From: Maratus speciosus
Lineage: Eukaryota > Arthropoda > Arachnida > Araneae > Salticidae
Direction of reading: 5' to 3'
Length of the DNA: 64,000 bases
Assembly: GCA_963932465.1 (NCBI GenBank)
Contig: OZ010787.1
Location: 29,888,087-29,952,086, forward strand
Within the stretch, counting starts at the first letter, position 1. The number at the start of each line of letters is the position of its first letter. Under the pieces are notes generated by a model. That model was not told the origin of the DNA. It made no database searches and saw only the letters and a program-made list of their open reading frames with translations. The position numbers were made by a program, and so were the translations under genes. Below are positions 55,042 to 64,000 of the stretch, one piece after another.

Positions 55042-55211
55042 ATGTAACCATTTGGTACCGGTCAAATTGACCGCTCACCGTCTTTCTAATGTTAAATATA
55101 TGTAGCGCAAATATAGGCTAATCAAAGAAGTTAAAAAGTTTGAAATAAAAATTCTGGTGTGAAATATTTTTTATGAAACTTGAGTGAAATAGCCGGCTGT
55201 TCTAGTGTTAA

Positions 55212-55448
55212 CTAGACCTAACATTCTAAATATAAGTAAGCATAATTTATCACATAACTCGTCATATCATATAATGTATGCGTACACGTAAAGAGAGCCA
55301 CTTTTAGTAGCATATTTTATTTACTTTTTAGCTTTTAATCCTATGTTTCTTCTTTTAAACGCATTGTTAATCTAATCACGTACACATTCATAAAAAATAT
55401 TTATAATATTAAATATAAACGACTCTAATACCACCATAATGATATTAT
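55212..55448. other. No feature recognised
   Basis: A/T-rich sequence. Confidence 0.4.
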
Positions 55449-55665
55449 CCCAATCAGGGTCAAAGCACTTCCAGTGCTAAAATATTGACATGAATGAATG
55501 GCACCAGAATTTGCGAACAAATTTATTTCCAAGTAATAATAATAATAAAAAAAAACTATATTTCACAAACCTAGTAAACCAAAAAAGATATATATATACC
55601 GAAATTCTGGTGCCATTGTGGCATTTGGGATTTAAAATTAAGTAGTTTCAAGAACGTTAAAACGG
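55449..55665. mobile_element. Family C MITE with eroded ends
   Basis: GGGTCAAAGCACTTCCAGTG, GAATGAATGGCACCAGAATT and ATTCTGGTGCCATTGTGGCA identify it; the TTAA ends are gone (CCAATCAGGG left, AACGTTAAAACGG right). Confidence 0.6.
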
Positions 55666-55881
55666 CAAGTATGTTGTCATTGTAAATTATTTAACTAGTT
55701 ATTTTTATGATTTTCACCGAAACAAGTTCGTTCCAACTGGCAATAAGAGTTATTTAATTGTGATGGAAAAACTGCGCATTGAAATACGTACAAATATATA
55801 ATCTTTATAGGCAAGAGCAAGTTTATTTAGAAGAATGGAATTAGTTCGTGCTTTTAATTTGGTATTACAAATCGCAATTTA

Positions 55882-55966
55882 TTAGCCCTTTCCGGAGCAA
55901 AGCACTTCCATTGCAAAAATTTTGAAATGAATGATTGACACCAGAAATTACAAAAAAAAAAAAAAA

Positions 55967-56005
<39 letters not shown>

Positions 56006-56132
56006 GAAAAAAACTATTTTCACAAACATAATAAAATGAAAATTTTTTAGTAAAATTCTGGCGCCAACGTGGCATCTTGGAATTGAAATTAAGGGGTTTC
56101 ATAGACATACCACCGCCCCTGAAAGGGTTGAA
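55882..56132. mobile_element. Family C MITE with an expanded microsatellite
   Basis: Left TTAGCCCTTTCCGGAGCAAA, right CACCGCCCCTGAAAGGGTTGAA (in part), GAATGATTGACACCAG and TTCTGGCGCCAACGTGG inside. The (AAAT)n tract at 55963-56005 makes it longer than other copies. Confidence 0.7.
55963..56005. repeat. (AAAT)n microsatellite
   Basis: About ten uninterrupted AAAT units inside a family C MITE; other copies have no such tract, so it expanded after insertion. Confidence 0.85.
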
Positions 56133-56635
56133 CATCATAACTATAGGAAATAATGCATGAATATTTGGGGTAGAAATCAAGTTGGGAAAAAAAAGTTATT
56201 TCAAGAAATGGTTTAACTCTTTCGAGATTGTTGACGCATATATGCATCGTCAAAAGGTGCATGTAGCATTTTTTGGCACCATTAATAAATAAATGCAATA
56301 TTTGTTTTTGTTTTTAATTAGATTATTGTATGGTAGTGTACAAGTAAAGGGAACTGTTTTAAAAAAAGCGGTTCTATTCAAATAAAATTTGTGGAAGTGA
56401 TGCCATCTCGAGAAGGTTATGCGTAGACGCCGACAACTCGTAATTATAACGGACATGTTTTGACAAGTCGAACATGTTTTGACACGAAAATTTTATATGA
56501 TGAAAAATTTTCAAATTGAAGTATAAAGTGTGCCTTATAGAAAGAAGTCCCATTTCTTTTATTTAATTTCCGCTTTAAAATATGCTTGCCTTGGATCAGA
56601 CTCCGCTATAATTAAGAGATGTTGACATCTATCGT

Positions 56636-57155
56636 TTAACCCTTAAATGCGCGATTTTTTAATTTTTTCGAAAACATTATATATGATTCTCTGAAAGTTT
56701 TATTACAAAAGAAAAATAATGAAAAAATTCAGAGATACATTTTTCATATAATACGTCAATCTTTTCTTCTCTTGCACATCTGCAATATAAATAAAAACTA
56801 ATACTTTGTGGCTGTTTTACGCTAAAATATTGCAAGTTAGTATATATTTAAATAAGTATGTCTCCAAATACCTTATTTTGTATAATTATTTATTTTATAA
56901 AACTTAACCTTTAACCCTTTAATTCCAGTGATAGCATACGTTCTAGAAATTACGTAGTTCCGAGAATCTGACTTTACACCAAAATGTTTCAACTGTTAAT
57001 TTCGCTTTATTTAAATACGGAATGCCTGTTATTACTTAAAACAAATATTGCTATTTCAATTTTCTGGTGTGAATTAGGTATATACGAATATAAAAAATAT
57101 TAAATTCAAAAAAGTGTTGTTTGCATATGTGCAAATCTGCGCACTAAAGGGTTAA
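56636..57155. mobile_element. Composite TTAA element, family K (copy 2)
   Basis: TTAACCCTTAAATGCGCGAT at the left, GCGCACTAAAGGGTTAA at the right, inner TTAACCCTTTAATTCCAGTG at 56911. Co-linear with 44467-44990 over the full length. Confidence 0.75.
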
Positions 57156-57399
57156 GCCGCTATTTTTAGTCGGCGTGTAAAAAAAAATATATTTTTTTAA
57201 TATGGTTTGAACGATTAATGATGTAAAACTGTGAAATGTAGCATCATGTAGACTGCTATTTAAACACATTCAAAAATAAATTATTATACACACCAAGATC
57301 AACAAAAATTTAATAATTTTGCTTTAGCAATTTCACTGCGTAAAACGTTAGTTGAGACGCTTTATTTGTTTAAAATAAAAAGTAATCTTGCACACACAT

Positions 57400-57616
57400 T
57401 TAACTCCTTGAAGGGCACCGGTATATTATATATACCACTTAATTTTAATTCCCAAATGCCACATTGGCACCATAATTCAGGTATTAAATAAAGCTTTGTG
57501 TACTGTTCGCGAAGAAAATCTTTTACTACTTCCATGGAAATTTGTTCATAAACACCGGTGTCATTCAATCTTTTTACATTTTAGCAACTTAAGTCCTATG
57601 CCCCTGAAGGGGTTAA
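57400..57616. mobile_element. TTAA-flanked MITE, family C
   Basis: Left TTAACTCCTTGAAGGGCACC, CACTTAATTTTAATTCCCAA, ATTGGCACCATAATTC, right ATGCCCCTGAAGGGGTTAA. Same orientation as the 15624 copy. Confidence 0.75.
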
Positions 57617-58610
57617 AATTTAATTTTTCTATAAACATAAATTTTATTTTATAGAGTACAGGGAAATTCATTTAAAATTTTTAATCTTTAATAATTATTG
57701 TACACAAGCTTGATATTAAATACATTTTTATAAAATAATTATACAAAAAAAGGCTAATGTTCGCTAGCAACAACACATTTTCTTTACGATGTATTTTCTT
57801 TATTTTATGTACTTCTAACTTTCTTTAGTTATTTCAAATAATGTATATTTTAATAAAATAGGAAAAATCACATCAAATATCACATAATAAGTACGAATTT
57901 TCTAAAAATGCTTAGCTTTACAATGTCTCTTCGTGCGTAACAATCTTCAGAAAGTTTTATATAACATCATAAAATTTGAGTAACATAATGCAACATTTTC
58001 GCGCATAAAGTAAACAAAAACGATAGCGATATAAGTATTATTCCCGGAACACCTGCTTTTGCCGTGAGAAAAACAAAGCCTACAGACATTTATCTCTAAG
58101 TGGCTTAATATATGGTGAAATATGTACGCTTTTATGTAGTGAATATTTAATTTTGACTTTTATGAGCTTTACATGCAAGCGAGAAGTGGGGAGGTAGTGA
58201 GACAAGTTTTCCCAAGCTAATATCTAGGTTTATAAACAATGTGTGATGAAAATGTCATAAAATAACATAGAAAGAATTAAAGAAGAAAAACCTTCTTTTA
58301 GCAAAGTATATATGAATATCCTATATCGAAGGACATGTTTTGGAGAGTTTTTTGAAAAAGTTACTTTTGTATATAATGTAAAAAAATTCTGAAATAAATC
58401 TTTACTTGGTGTTCTTTAAAAATATAAATTATTTAAACTCTACTGACAAACTGCAACAACGAAAAATAATACACGAAAAATTCAAACCTTTATATCTGTC
58501 ATTTGATTTTTACAATCGGTATTCTTTACCTTTTCAGTGGAAAAAAATACTGTCATTAAATACGAAAAAGTCTTCGATTTTAAAATAGTAGTAGCTTGGT
58601 GACACAATGG
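57617..58610. other. No gene recognised
   Basis: A/T-rich DNA. The 60-codon ORF at 58406 has no supporting features. Confidence 0.45.
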
Positions 58611-60000
58611 TGTTAAGAATAAAGAGGAGGAGGCATATAGTGTACTGTCTGCCAGTTGCGAGTGAAGTAACTGAGGAGGTTGTCACAAGATGGGGGCATT
58701 TTTTTTTATTGGATCAACAGTTTCGGATTACCGCCAGGACAAACTTCCCACTAGTAAAGGGCATAGCCGGATAAGCATTGGAAACATGCCTTTCAATCAA
58801 ATTTTCTGATTTTTTCCCAAATGTGGCTACATATCTGACAATATATTTCCCCTCTAATCACCCTATAAATATTGATATTTAATGAGATAAAAATGTTTTT
58901 TCGATTTAGAAAAAAAAAAAAAAAACGGATTTTCTCAAAAACTACTGCGCGGAAGTTCATGCCATTAATTGAGAATATATAGATACCAAAGATGCATAAC
59001 TGGTTATTTTTGTATAATTTTCTGTTTATAAAAACTGTTTAAAATAGCGAAATAAAAATGTTAAAAAAATCATATCTTATGGTTATCCGAAAATTACCAT
59101 TTTCTTGTAAAAAATCCTCCATATGTGCCCGTATATTCTGTATAAATGCAGAATGTTTGCGTTGGGTACCACATATAAATATTTACAAAAATGTATATTA
59201 AAATTATTGAAATTCATTTTAAGGCGTTATTTTGGGCGGAGATACTCAACTTCAACATCCGAAGGTTTTTTGGAAAAAAGTCAGCAGACAATGTGTCAAC
59301 TGATGTATTTTAGATTCCATTACGCATATAAGCCATGTTTCTCAACATCATGTCTCATTTTAATATCGACAGTGATGAGAATGTTGCTCATGTTTTCATT
59401 AAAATTTAAAATACAGCAATTCTGTAACTGTTTATTCCAAAAATTCTTCGAGTGTGGAAGTTGGAGTGGCTCCGCCTAAAATAACGCCTTAAAATGAATT
59501 TCAGAAATTTTAATATACATTTTTGTAAATATTTATATGTAGTACCCTACGCAAACTTTCGGTATTTATATAGAATATATAAGAATACTCCACATAGAAT
59601 ATATGGGGAATTTTTTACGAGAAAATGGTAATTTTTGGAAAGCCATAAGATATGATTTTTATTTTTTAAATTTTTTATTTCGCTATTTCGCACAGTTTTT
59701 ATAAACAGAAAATTATACAAAAATTACCAGTTATGCATCTCTGGTATATATATATCCTCACTTAATGGCAGGAAATTCCGTGCAGCAGTTTTTAAGAAAA
59801 TCAGTTTTTTTTTTTTTAATCGAAAAAACATTTATATCTCATTAAATATCAATATTTATAGCGTGATAATAGGGGAAATATATGGTCAGGTATGTAGCCA
59901 CATCGAGAAAAAAAAATCAAGAAATTTGATTGAAAGGCATGTTTCCAATGCTTATCCGGCTCATGGAACTATTAATAAAGAGGAACTGACATATCGTTAA
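58611..60000. mobile_element. Family I repeat split by a long foldback element
   Basis: Left TTAAGAATAAAGAGGAGGAG then CAGTTGCGAGTGAAGTAACTGAGGAGG (in part); right AACTATTAATAAAGAGGAAC TGACATATCGTTAA. The foldback at 58762-59965 entered at the CCCACTAGTAAAG core palindrome. Confidence 0.65.
58762..59965. mobile_element. 1.2 kb foldback element, arms about 500 bp
   Basis: Outer ends CATAGCCGGATAAGCATTGG and, inverted, CATGAGCCGGATAAGCATTG. Arms pair along nearly their whole length: AATATTGATATTTAATGAGA (58868) against TCTCATTAAATATCAATATT; ATAACTGGTTATTTTTGTAT against ATAACTGGTAATTTTTGTAT; ATTTTAAGGCGTTATTTTGG (59215) against its inverse at 59478-59497. The unpaired centre (about 59260-59455) holds part of a 118-codon ORF with no known motif. 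It is long for a foldback MITE and could form a strong hairpin. TSD unclear. Confidence 0.85.
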
Positions 60001-60061
60001 CCCCTTGAAGGGCAAGCTCTTGCATTGTGCTATGCCCTTTGAATGGAAAATTTCGCTTTCT

Positions 60062-60272
60062 TTAACACTAGAAAGACCGTGAGCTGTAATTTCGACTGTT
60101 ACCAAATTAATATATCTCGGTCCGAACCAGAAATATTTTTATAAAACTAGTTTAAAATATACAAACAAAAAAAAATCTAGTTAAATGGATAAGTTAATAA
60201 TTCAAAATAAAAATTCCGGCGTGAAATATTTTTCTAAAATTTCAGTAAAACTCTCGGTCTTTCTAGCGTTAA
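60062..60272. mobile_element. TTAA-flanked MITE, family B
   Basis: Left TTAACACTAGAAAGACCGTG, right CGGTCTTTCTAGCGTTAA; GGTCCGAACCAGAAATATTT opposes AAATTCCGGCGTGAAATATT. It lies in sequence resembling the family I core (TTTCGCTTTC-TTAA-GAGCCTTATTTATGGAA). Confidence 0.8.
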
Positions 60273-60593
60273 GAGCCTTATTTATGGAAATATTTTTCCA
60301 CAATTATAGTAAAAATTTCTGTTTATTTTATTATACGGATAAATTTTTAAGGATATATACGAATAAATTTCTGACACAATTGAATAAGATGAATTCGAAC
60401 ACTGAACCTGCTGTTTCGAAACTTGAGACGTTACCCTCTGAGCCACTAATGCTTGAACAAATAGCATCAATATCATCACGTATATTCTGTCACATTTTCT
60501 GGGTGATTTTCCCTGTAAAATGGTCCAAAAATTGATTTAAAAATGGTTGAAATGTCTAATCCATCGACCGATTTCGAAATACGAATATATATA

Positions 60594-60750
60594 CAGGGTT
60601 GCCAGGGGCGACTATTTTTTTTTATTCTGTTTGCACCACTATTATTTTGTCGTTTATCTTGCAAATTTTGTCAAAGAGTATGTAAAAGCTTTTAATTTTG
60701 GAAAAGTGGTTCAAAATAGAATAAAAAAATACTCGCCAGTGACAGCCCTG
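60594..60750. mobile_element. Small MITE with CAGGG ends
   Basis: CAGGGTTGCCAGGGGCGACT and, inverted, CAGGGCTGTCACTGGCGAGT; CTGTTTGCACCACTATTATT opposes AAAAGTGGTTCAAA. Flanking hexamers TATATA and TATATT match at 5 of 6. Its layout lies between families A and F. Confidence 0.65.
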
Positions 60751-60787
60751 TATATTACTGTTTTTTGCGACAGTGGTCTATAACATA

Positions 60788-61170
60788 CCGCTCACCCGCA
60801 AGAAAAGTGACACATCTCGACAGAAGTACATTTCACAGGAGAAGCGAAAGAAGATTTGCATGATTTTATTGTAACATGAAATAACAGCACTTACCTCTGC
60901 ATTCAGGAATAAAAGTGTGCATAAAAGCATAAAATCATTAAGAATGAAGAAATAGGATGAGGTTAGGAGGGTTGAGTAATTTTACCTCCCCACACAATCC
61001 ACCCCTCTTCTATGGTCACAAATGGACAAATAGCGTAATAAATTGATTTTCCGTGTAACTACACTTATAAACATTTTGTGTAGCCAGACAAACCTATGCC
61101 AGACCTAATAGGGGAATAAAACGCAAAATGAATTTTTGCGAGTTGTGTCACTTTTCTTGCGGGTGAGCGA
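60788..61170. mobile_element. MITE family G, complete copy
   Basis: CCGCTCACCCGCAAGAAAAG TGACACATCTCG and, inverted, TCGCTCACCCGCAAGAAAAG TGACACAACTCG: TIRs about 33 bp, flanked by TA. Interior as at 38421 (ACACAATCCACCCCTCTTCT). 383 bp, non-coding. Confidence 0.85.
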
Positions 61171-61730
61171 TATACACGCTAAATGGGAGCTCATTTGGAA
61201 GTACCTTTTGGAAGCTATTGTTTTCAATCGTTCATACATTTGCATATAAATAATGATTACAATACTTCCCATGCAATATGTATTCAGAAATTTAAAGAGC
61301 GAAAAATCATGCACAGATTATAAAACACTTTCCAACGCTATCAGAATATCGTTAAGAATTTAATTTTTTTTAAATAAAAAAATAAAATAACTAATTAAAC
61401 AATTTTTAAAGCCCACAATGAAATAACAAATATAATTTTAGCAATGAATGTCTGTATCCAGTATTATATGGAAATTATTTCGTGTTTCATTTTATATTAT
61501 GTACATATTCTAATTTAGTATCGAGCAAAAATTTTGACAACATATAAATAAACATAATTTTCTTAGGAAGATATTTATTGTAGCAAACTTACGTTACAGT
61601 GTTAAAAATACTCTAATTTTTAAATTATATAGCTTTTTATGATTTAATGTTTTTACTATTTCGGGACATGTACTCTGGTTTTAGAAATACGCACGTCTTT
61701 TTTACAGAAATGAAAAACACGCCAAAGCAT
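61171..61730. other. No gene recognised
   Basis: A/T-rich DNA, no ends or coding blocks supported. Confidence 0.4.
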
Positions 61731-61957
61731 AGTCAACTTTCAACTAAACTTCCGTAAAGTGTGAGTTAAATTGACCCATGTTATACGCGTTTCTAACCAG
61801 AAAATTGATTTAATGTATCATTATACATTTAAAATCATGTTTTTCTATGAAATTTATTTGAATTAATTTCTTTACTAAATTTCTGGTTCGAAACCTGCTT
61901 AACCTGGGTTAATTTAACTCACATTTTACGGAAGTTTAAGGAAAAGTTGGCAAGTAT
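61731..61957. mobile_element. Palindromic MITE, family J
   Basis: AACTTTCAACTAAACTTCCG TAAAGTGTGAGTTAAATTGA CCCA on the left; inverted right CAACTTTTCCTTAAACTTCC GTAAAATGTGAGTTAAATTA ACCCA. TIRs about 45 bp with a GTTAAATTGACCC block as in piggyBac-type ends. The TSD is not clear. Confidence 0.75.
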
Positions 61958-62074
61958 GCCAAAGACAATGAATGTATTGCTATAGCATGGAACTACAACA
62001 CAGAGATTCCATTCTGTAATATTAGTCGAATATTGTGTAAAAATTGTTGATTTTATTGATAACTTTAATACGAT

Positions 62075-62282
62075 TTAACCCTAGAACTACCGGAAATTTT
62101 ACTCAAGTTTTATAAAAACATTCTACACCAGAATTTTTACTTAAAACTATTTAATTTGTTTATTTAACTTATTATTGTCTGATTTATACATTTAGTTTGT
62201 TTTGAAGAAATTTCTGGTTTGAATAAATATTTTGAATGTACATGTCGGGTCCAATGGACCCGTCTGGTAGACGGAAGGTTAA
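62075..62282. mobile_element. TTAA-flanked MITE, family B
   Basis: TTAACCCTAGAACTACCGGA and, inverted, TTAACCTTCCGTCTACCAGA; GGGTCCAATGGACCC palindrome near the right end; ACACCAGAATTTTTACTTAA and AAATTTCTGGTTTGAATAAA oppose. 208 bp. CCCTAGAA is the canonical piggyBac start. Confidence 0.8.
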
Positions 62283-62670
62283 TAGCACTGTGGTTACTGC
62301 AATATTTATTTAAAATTTATATTATGACAATAAATTTTACCAATTATTTCTCTCTAGTCTAGATACAGCAAAGTAAACTAAAACTTATATCAATTAGAAA
62401 ACGAATAAAGCAACTAAATGCACTTTTCTGATATTTACCATCCATAGATAATAATGTTTTCATTTTTTTTCCTCTCATGTATATCATAGCTGTCAACTTT
62501 TACGCTTTTACTTACAACTAAAATATAATAGTAAAATTTTCCATATTTAATTGGCGAACTCTGTGATTCAATAAGTCAAAAATTTCTCTTAAATTTTAGT
62601 GGTAAGAAAAAAGTGTAAATGTTCGCAGCTACGTGTATATGCAATTATTTACATTATACTCTACTTACAC

Positions 62671-63077
62671 CAGTGTTGCTAAAGGACTACTTTTTCTTAA
62701 AATTCAGATTTCTTGACTGGCACCGCTTTTCTGAAATGGTAAAATTCCCTTGTTTACACCTTAATTAACCCCAGAACGCCAGGAAAGTAAACTCATGTTT
62801 CATAAAAATATGTTACACCAGAATTTTTATTTAAAATTATTTTACTGACTTCTTTAACGTCAATCTGTGTTTTTAATATTTAACTTATTTTGTGAAAGAA
62901 TTTCTGGGTCCAATTGACTTTTAATCATATGGTCGGAGTCGAGTCGACTCCTCCCGGGCGCTCTAGTGTTAATATGTCATTAAATAAAATTAAATAAGGC
63001 GAATTTTATTATTTCAAAAAAGCGGTGCCAATCAAGAAATCTGAATTTAAAAAAAGAGTAGCCCGCGGCCAATACTG
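62671..63077. mobile_element. hAT-type MITE family A with perfect 8 bp TSD, split
   Basis: ACTTACAC at 62663-62670 is repeated at 63078-63085. Ends CAGTGTTGCTAAAGGACTAC and, inverted, CAGTATTGGCCGCGGGCTAC. The interior is cut at its central TTAATTAATATGTCATT by the TTAA MITE 62765-62972. Confidence 0.9.
62765..62972. mobile_element. TTAA MITE family B nested in a hAT-type MITE
   Basis: TTAA at 62765-62768 and 62969-62972. Left CCCCAGAACGCCAGGAAAGT, right ATGGTCGGAGTCGAGTCGAC then CGGGCGCTCTAGTG. Removing it with one TTAA restores the centre of family A as seen at 48703 and 54858. Confidence 0.9.
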
Positions 63078-63085
63078 ACTTACAC

Positions 63086-63600
63086 AAAATAATATAGTAA
63101 ACTTAGATTCAGCTAAAAAGAGTGCAAAACATTTGAAAAGGGTCTTTCAGGAATCCCTGTTCATAGGCGAATTCATTTGGATAAATTTGTATAATTAAAA
63201 TTTATGTACGCCAGATAAAATATTAAAATTTAATCCATCTGGAAACCGCGCATCAGAACTAAAAGAGCACTTCCAGCGATTACCATTAATAGACGACAAG
63301 GTCCATAGTTTCTTTTTAGCAGTCAAATGTATGAGTTAATTTATATTCTAGAAGAATCTTTCTAAAATATTGGGCAGTTGGACAATGCAAAACACAGCTA
63401 AAACAGACTTTTAAAATTCACTGCCATGGACGGAAATACTTACTATTTCTTTTCAGCAGCCTAGTATGTGATCTATGCAAATAATATACAAAACTTAATG
63501 CCCTAAGAATTAAGCTAAAAAATAAATATCATAGATACAAATTCACTTCATGTATGTATTCATGGTTCTTACGGATACCTTTATATCTCCAGGAAGAAGT
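63086..63600. other. No gene recognised
   Basis: A/T-rich DNA with no supported feature. Confidence 0.4.
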
Positions 63601-63605
63601 ACCAG

Positions 63606-63700
63606 TATATTTTTATAGAAAAAGAAATCTAGATTAAACGCGCAAAATTTCGCCGTCTTTTAAGAAAAGATTTTCTATAAGATAATACTGGTGCCGAAAA
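63606..63700. repeat. Short palindromic repeat
   Basis: TACCAGTATATTTTTATAGA and TCTATAAGATAATACTGGTG are inverted, enclosing about 50 bp. Probably a small MITE; ends not defined. Confidence 0.45.
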
Positions 63701-63791
63701 ATTTTGGTTTGCAAAATTCAAGGAGGCGTACCAAACATGGTATTGCTTATAATCAGCCCTGAAACAACAAAAAAATTGTCTTTGCAAATTC

Positions 63792-64000
63792 GGAAGCTTA
63801 GTGGTGTAATGGTCAGAACGTCTGGCTGCCACACAACAGGTCCAGAGTTCGACTGCGGTGGTGTCGATAAAATGAGCACCAATCTTGCTTGTAAACTAAA
63901 CACTGACGGTTCCGCACTAGTTTGACCACTTGACCGTTACATATGCTGCATAGCACCTCAGGGCTCATGGTCAAGAAAATAGGGTTGGGCACTGTAGGGC
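63792..64000 (+). mobile_element. tRNA-like SINE, running off the window
   Basis: The head GCTTAGTGGTGTAATGGTCA has an A-box-like TGGTGTAATGG, and TCCAGAGTTCGACTGC about 45 bp later has a B-box-like GAGTTCGACTGC. A CCA-type end or clean acceptor pairing is absent and the sequence continues into a body without tRNA features, so a SINE is more likely than a tRNA gene. It differs from the SINE at 37361. The right end is outside the window. Confidence 0.55.

Larger units (their letters stand above)
52685..55211. mobile_element. Family B MITE, outer layer of a second nest
   Basis: Left TTAACACTAGAAAGACGGAA with AATTTCACTCAAATTTTATG; right CATAAAAAATATTTC-type then ACTTGAGTGAAATAGCCGGC TGTTCTAGTGTTAA. 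The arms pair as in the complete copies at 60062 and 62075. Inside are the TTAA element 52856-54605 and the hAT-type MITE 54858-55041. Confidence 0.6.

Noticed and set aside
59123..59479. 118-codon ORF in the foldback element
   Set aside because: Most of it lies in one hairpin arm and the loop; no family resemblance, and the other arm has no matching frame.
63792..63870. A functional tRNA gene
   Set aside because: Box-like sequences only; no convincing cloverleaf and no termination signal after the head.

Overview
The window looks like AT-rich nuclear DNA from an animal, most likely an arthropod and quite possibly a spider or other arachnid. This is inferred from the mix of repeat families, not from a host gene. 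No intact single-copy host gene, no tRNA or rRNA gene, and no bacterial features were found. Nearly all of the recognisable structure is transposable-element DNA at different stages of decay, much of it nested.

Left part (1-10,000). The minus strand carries pieces of one broken gene of a transposon-like family of unknown function: N-terminus about 9834-9440, middle about 7010-5850, C-terminus about 1694-905. A 2.2 kb element with GGGGAGAC ends (7168-9322) and a probable TTAA-flanked insertion of about 4.15 kb (1701-5849) split it. The second insertion contains a diverged tandem duplication (3165-5370) and a hAT-type MITE with a perfect 8 bp target duplication.

10,000-17,200. A decayed piggyBac element with 24 bp inverted ends and a readable transposase pseudogene lies at 10983-13276. 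It is followed by small MITEs, the end of a mariner element, and a frameshifted GIY-YIG nuclease domain of Penelope type.

17,200-26,350. A three-level nest with readable junctions: a TTAA-flanked MITE is split by a pogo/Jerky-like element (TA target), and that element is split by an apparently full-length 7.1 kb non-LTR retrotransposon with a 17 bp target duplication. The retrotransposon encodes a coiled-coil/zinc-knuckle ORF1 and an endonuclease-RT-RNase H ORF2 broken by frameshifts.

26,350-47,000. A degenerate tandem array of roughly 146 bp units, a 1.1 kb Tc1-like deletion derivative, a mariner-like element with unusually long inverted repeats and a transposase lacking its N-terminal part, many MITEs, a tRNA-derived SINE, foldback elements, and the C-terminal half of a second LINE (46088-47955).

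47,000-64,000. MITEs inserted into MITEs, a second piggyBac pseudogene at a TATA site inside another TTAA element, a 1.2 kb foldback, and a tRNA-like SINE running off the right edge. The MITEs fall into a few families: TTAA-flanked (piggyBac-like), 8 bp-TSD (hAT-like), TA-flanked, and an unusual group with CAG..CTG ends and 6 bp duplications. The genes here do not form a pathway: the autonomous-type elements supplied transposases or reverse transcriptases, and the many short elements are probably their non-autonomous passengers.
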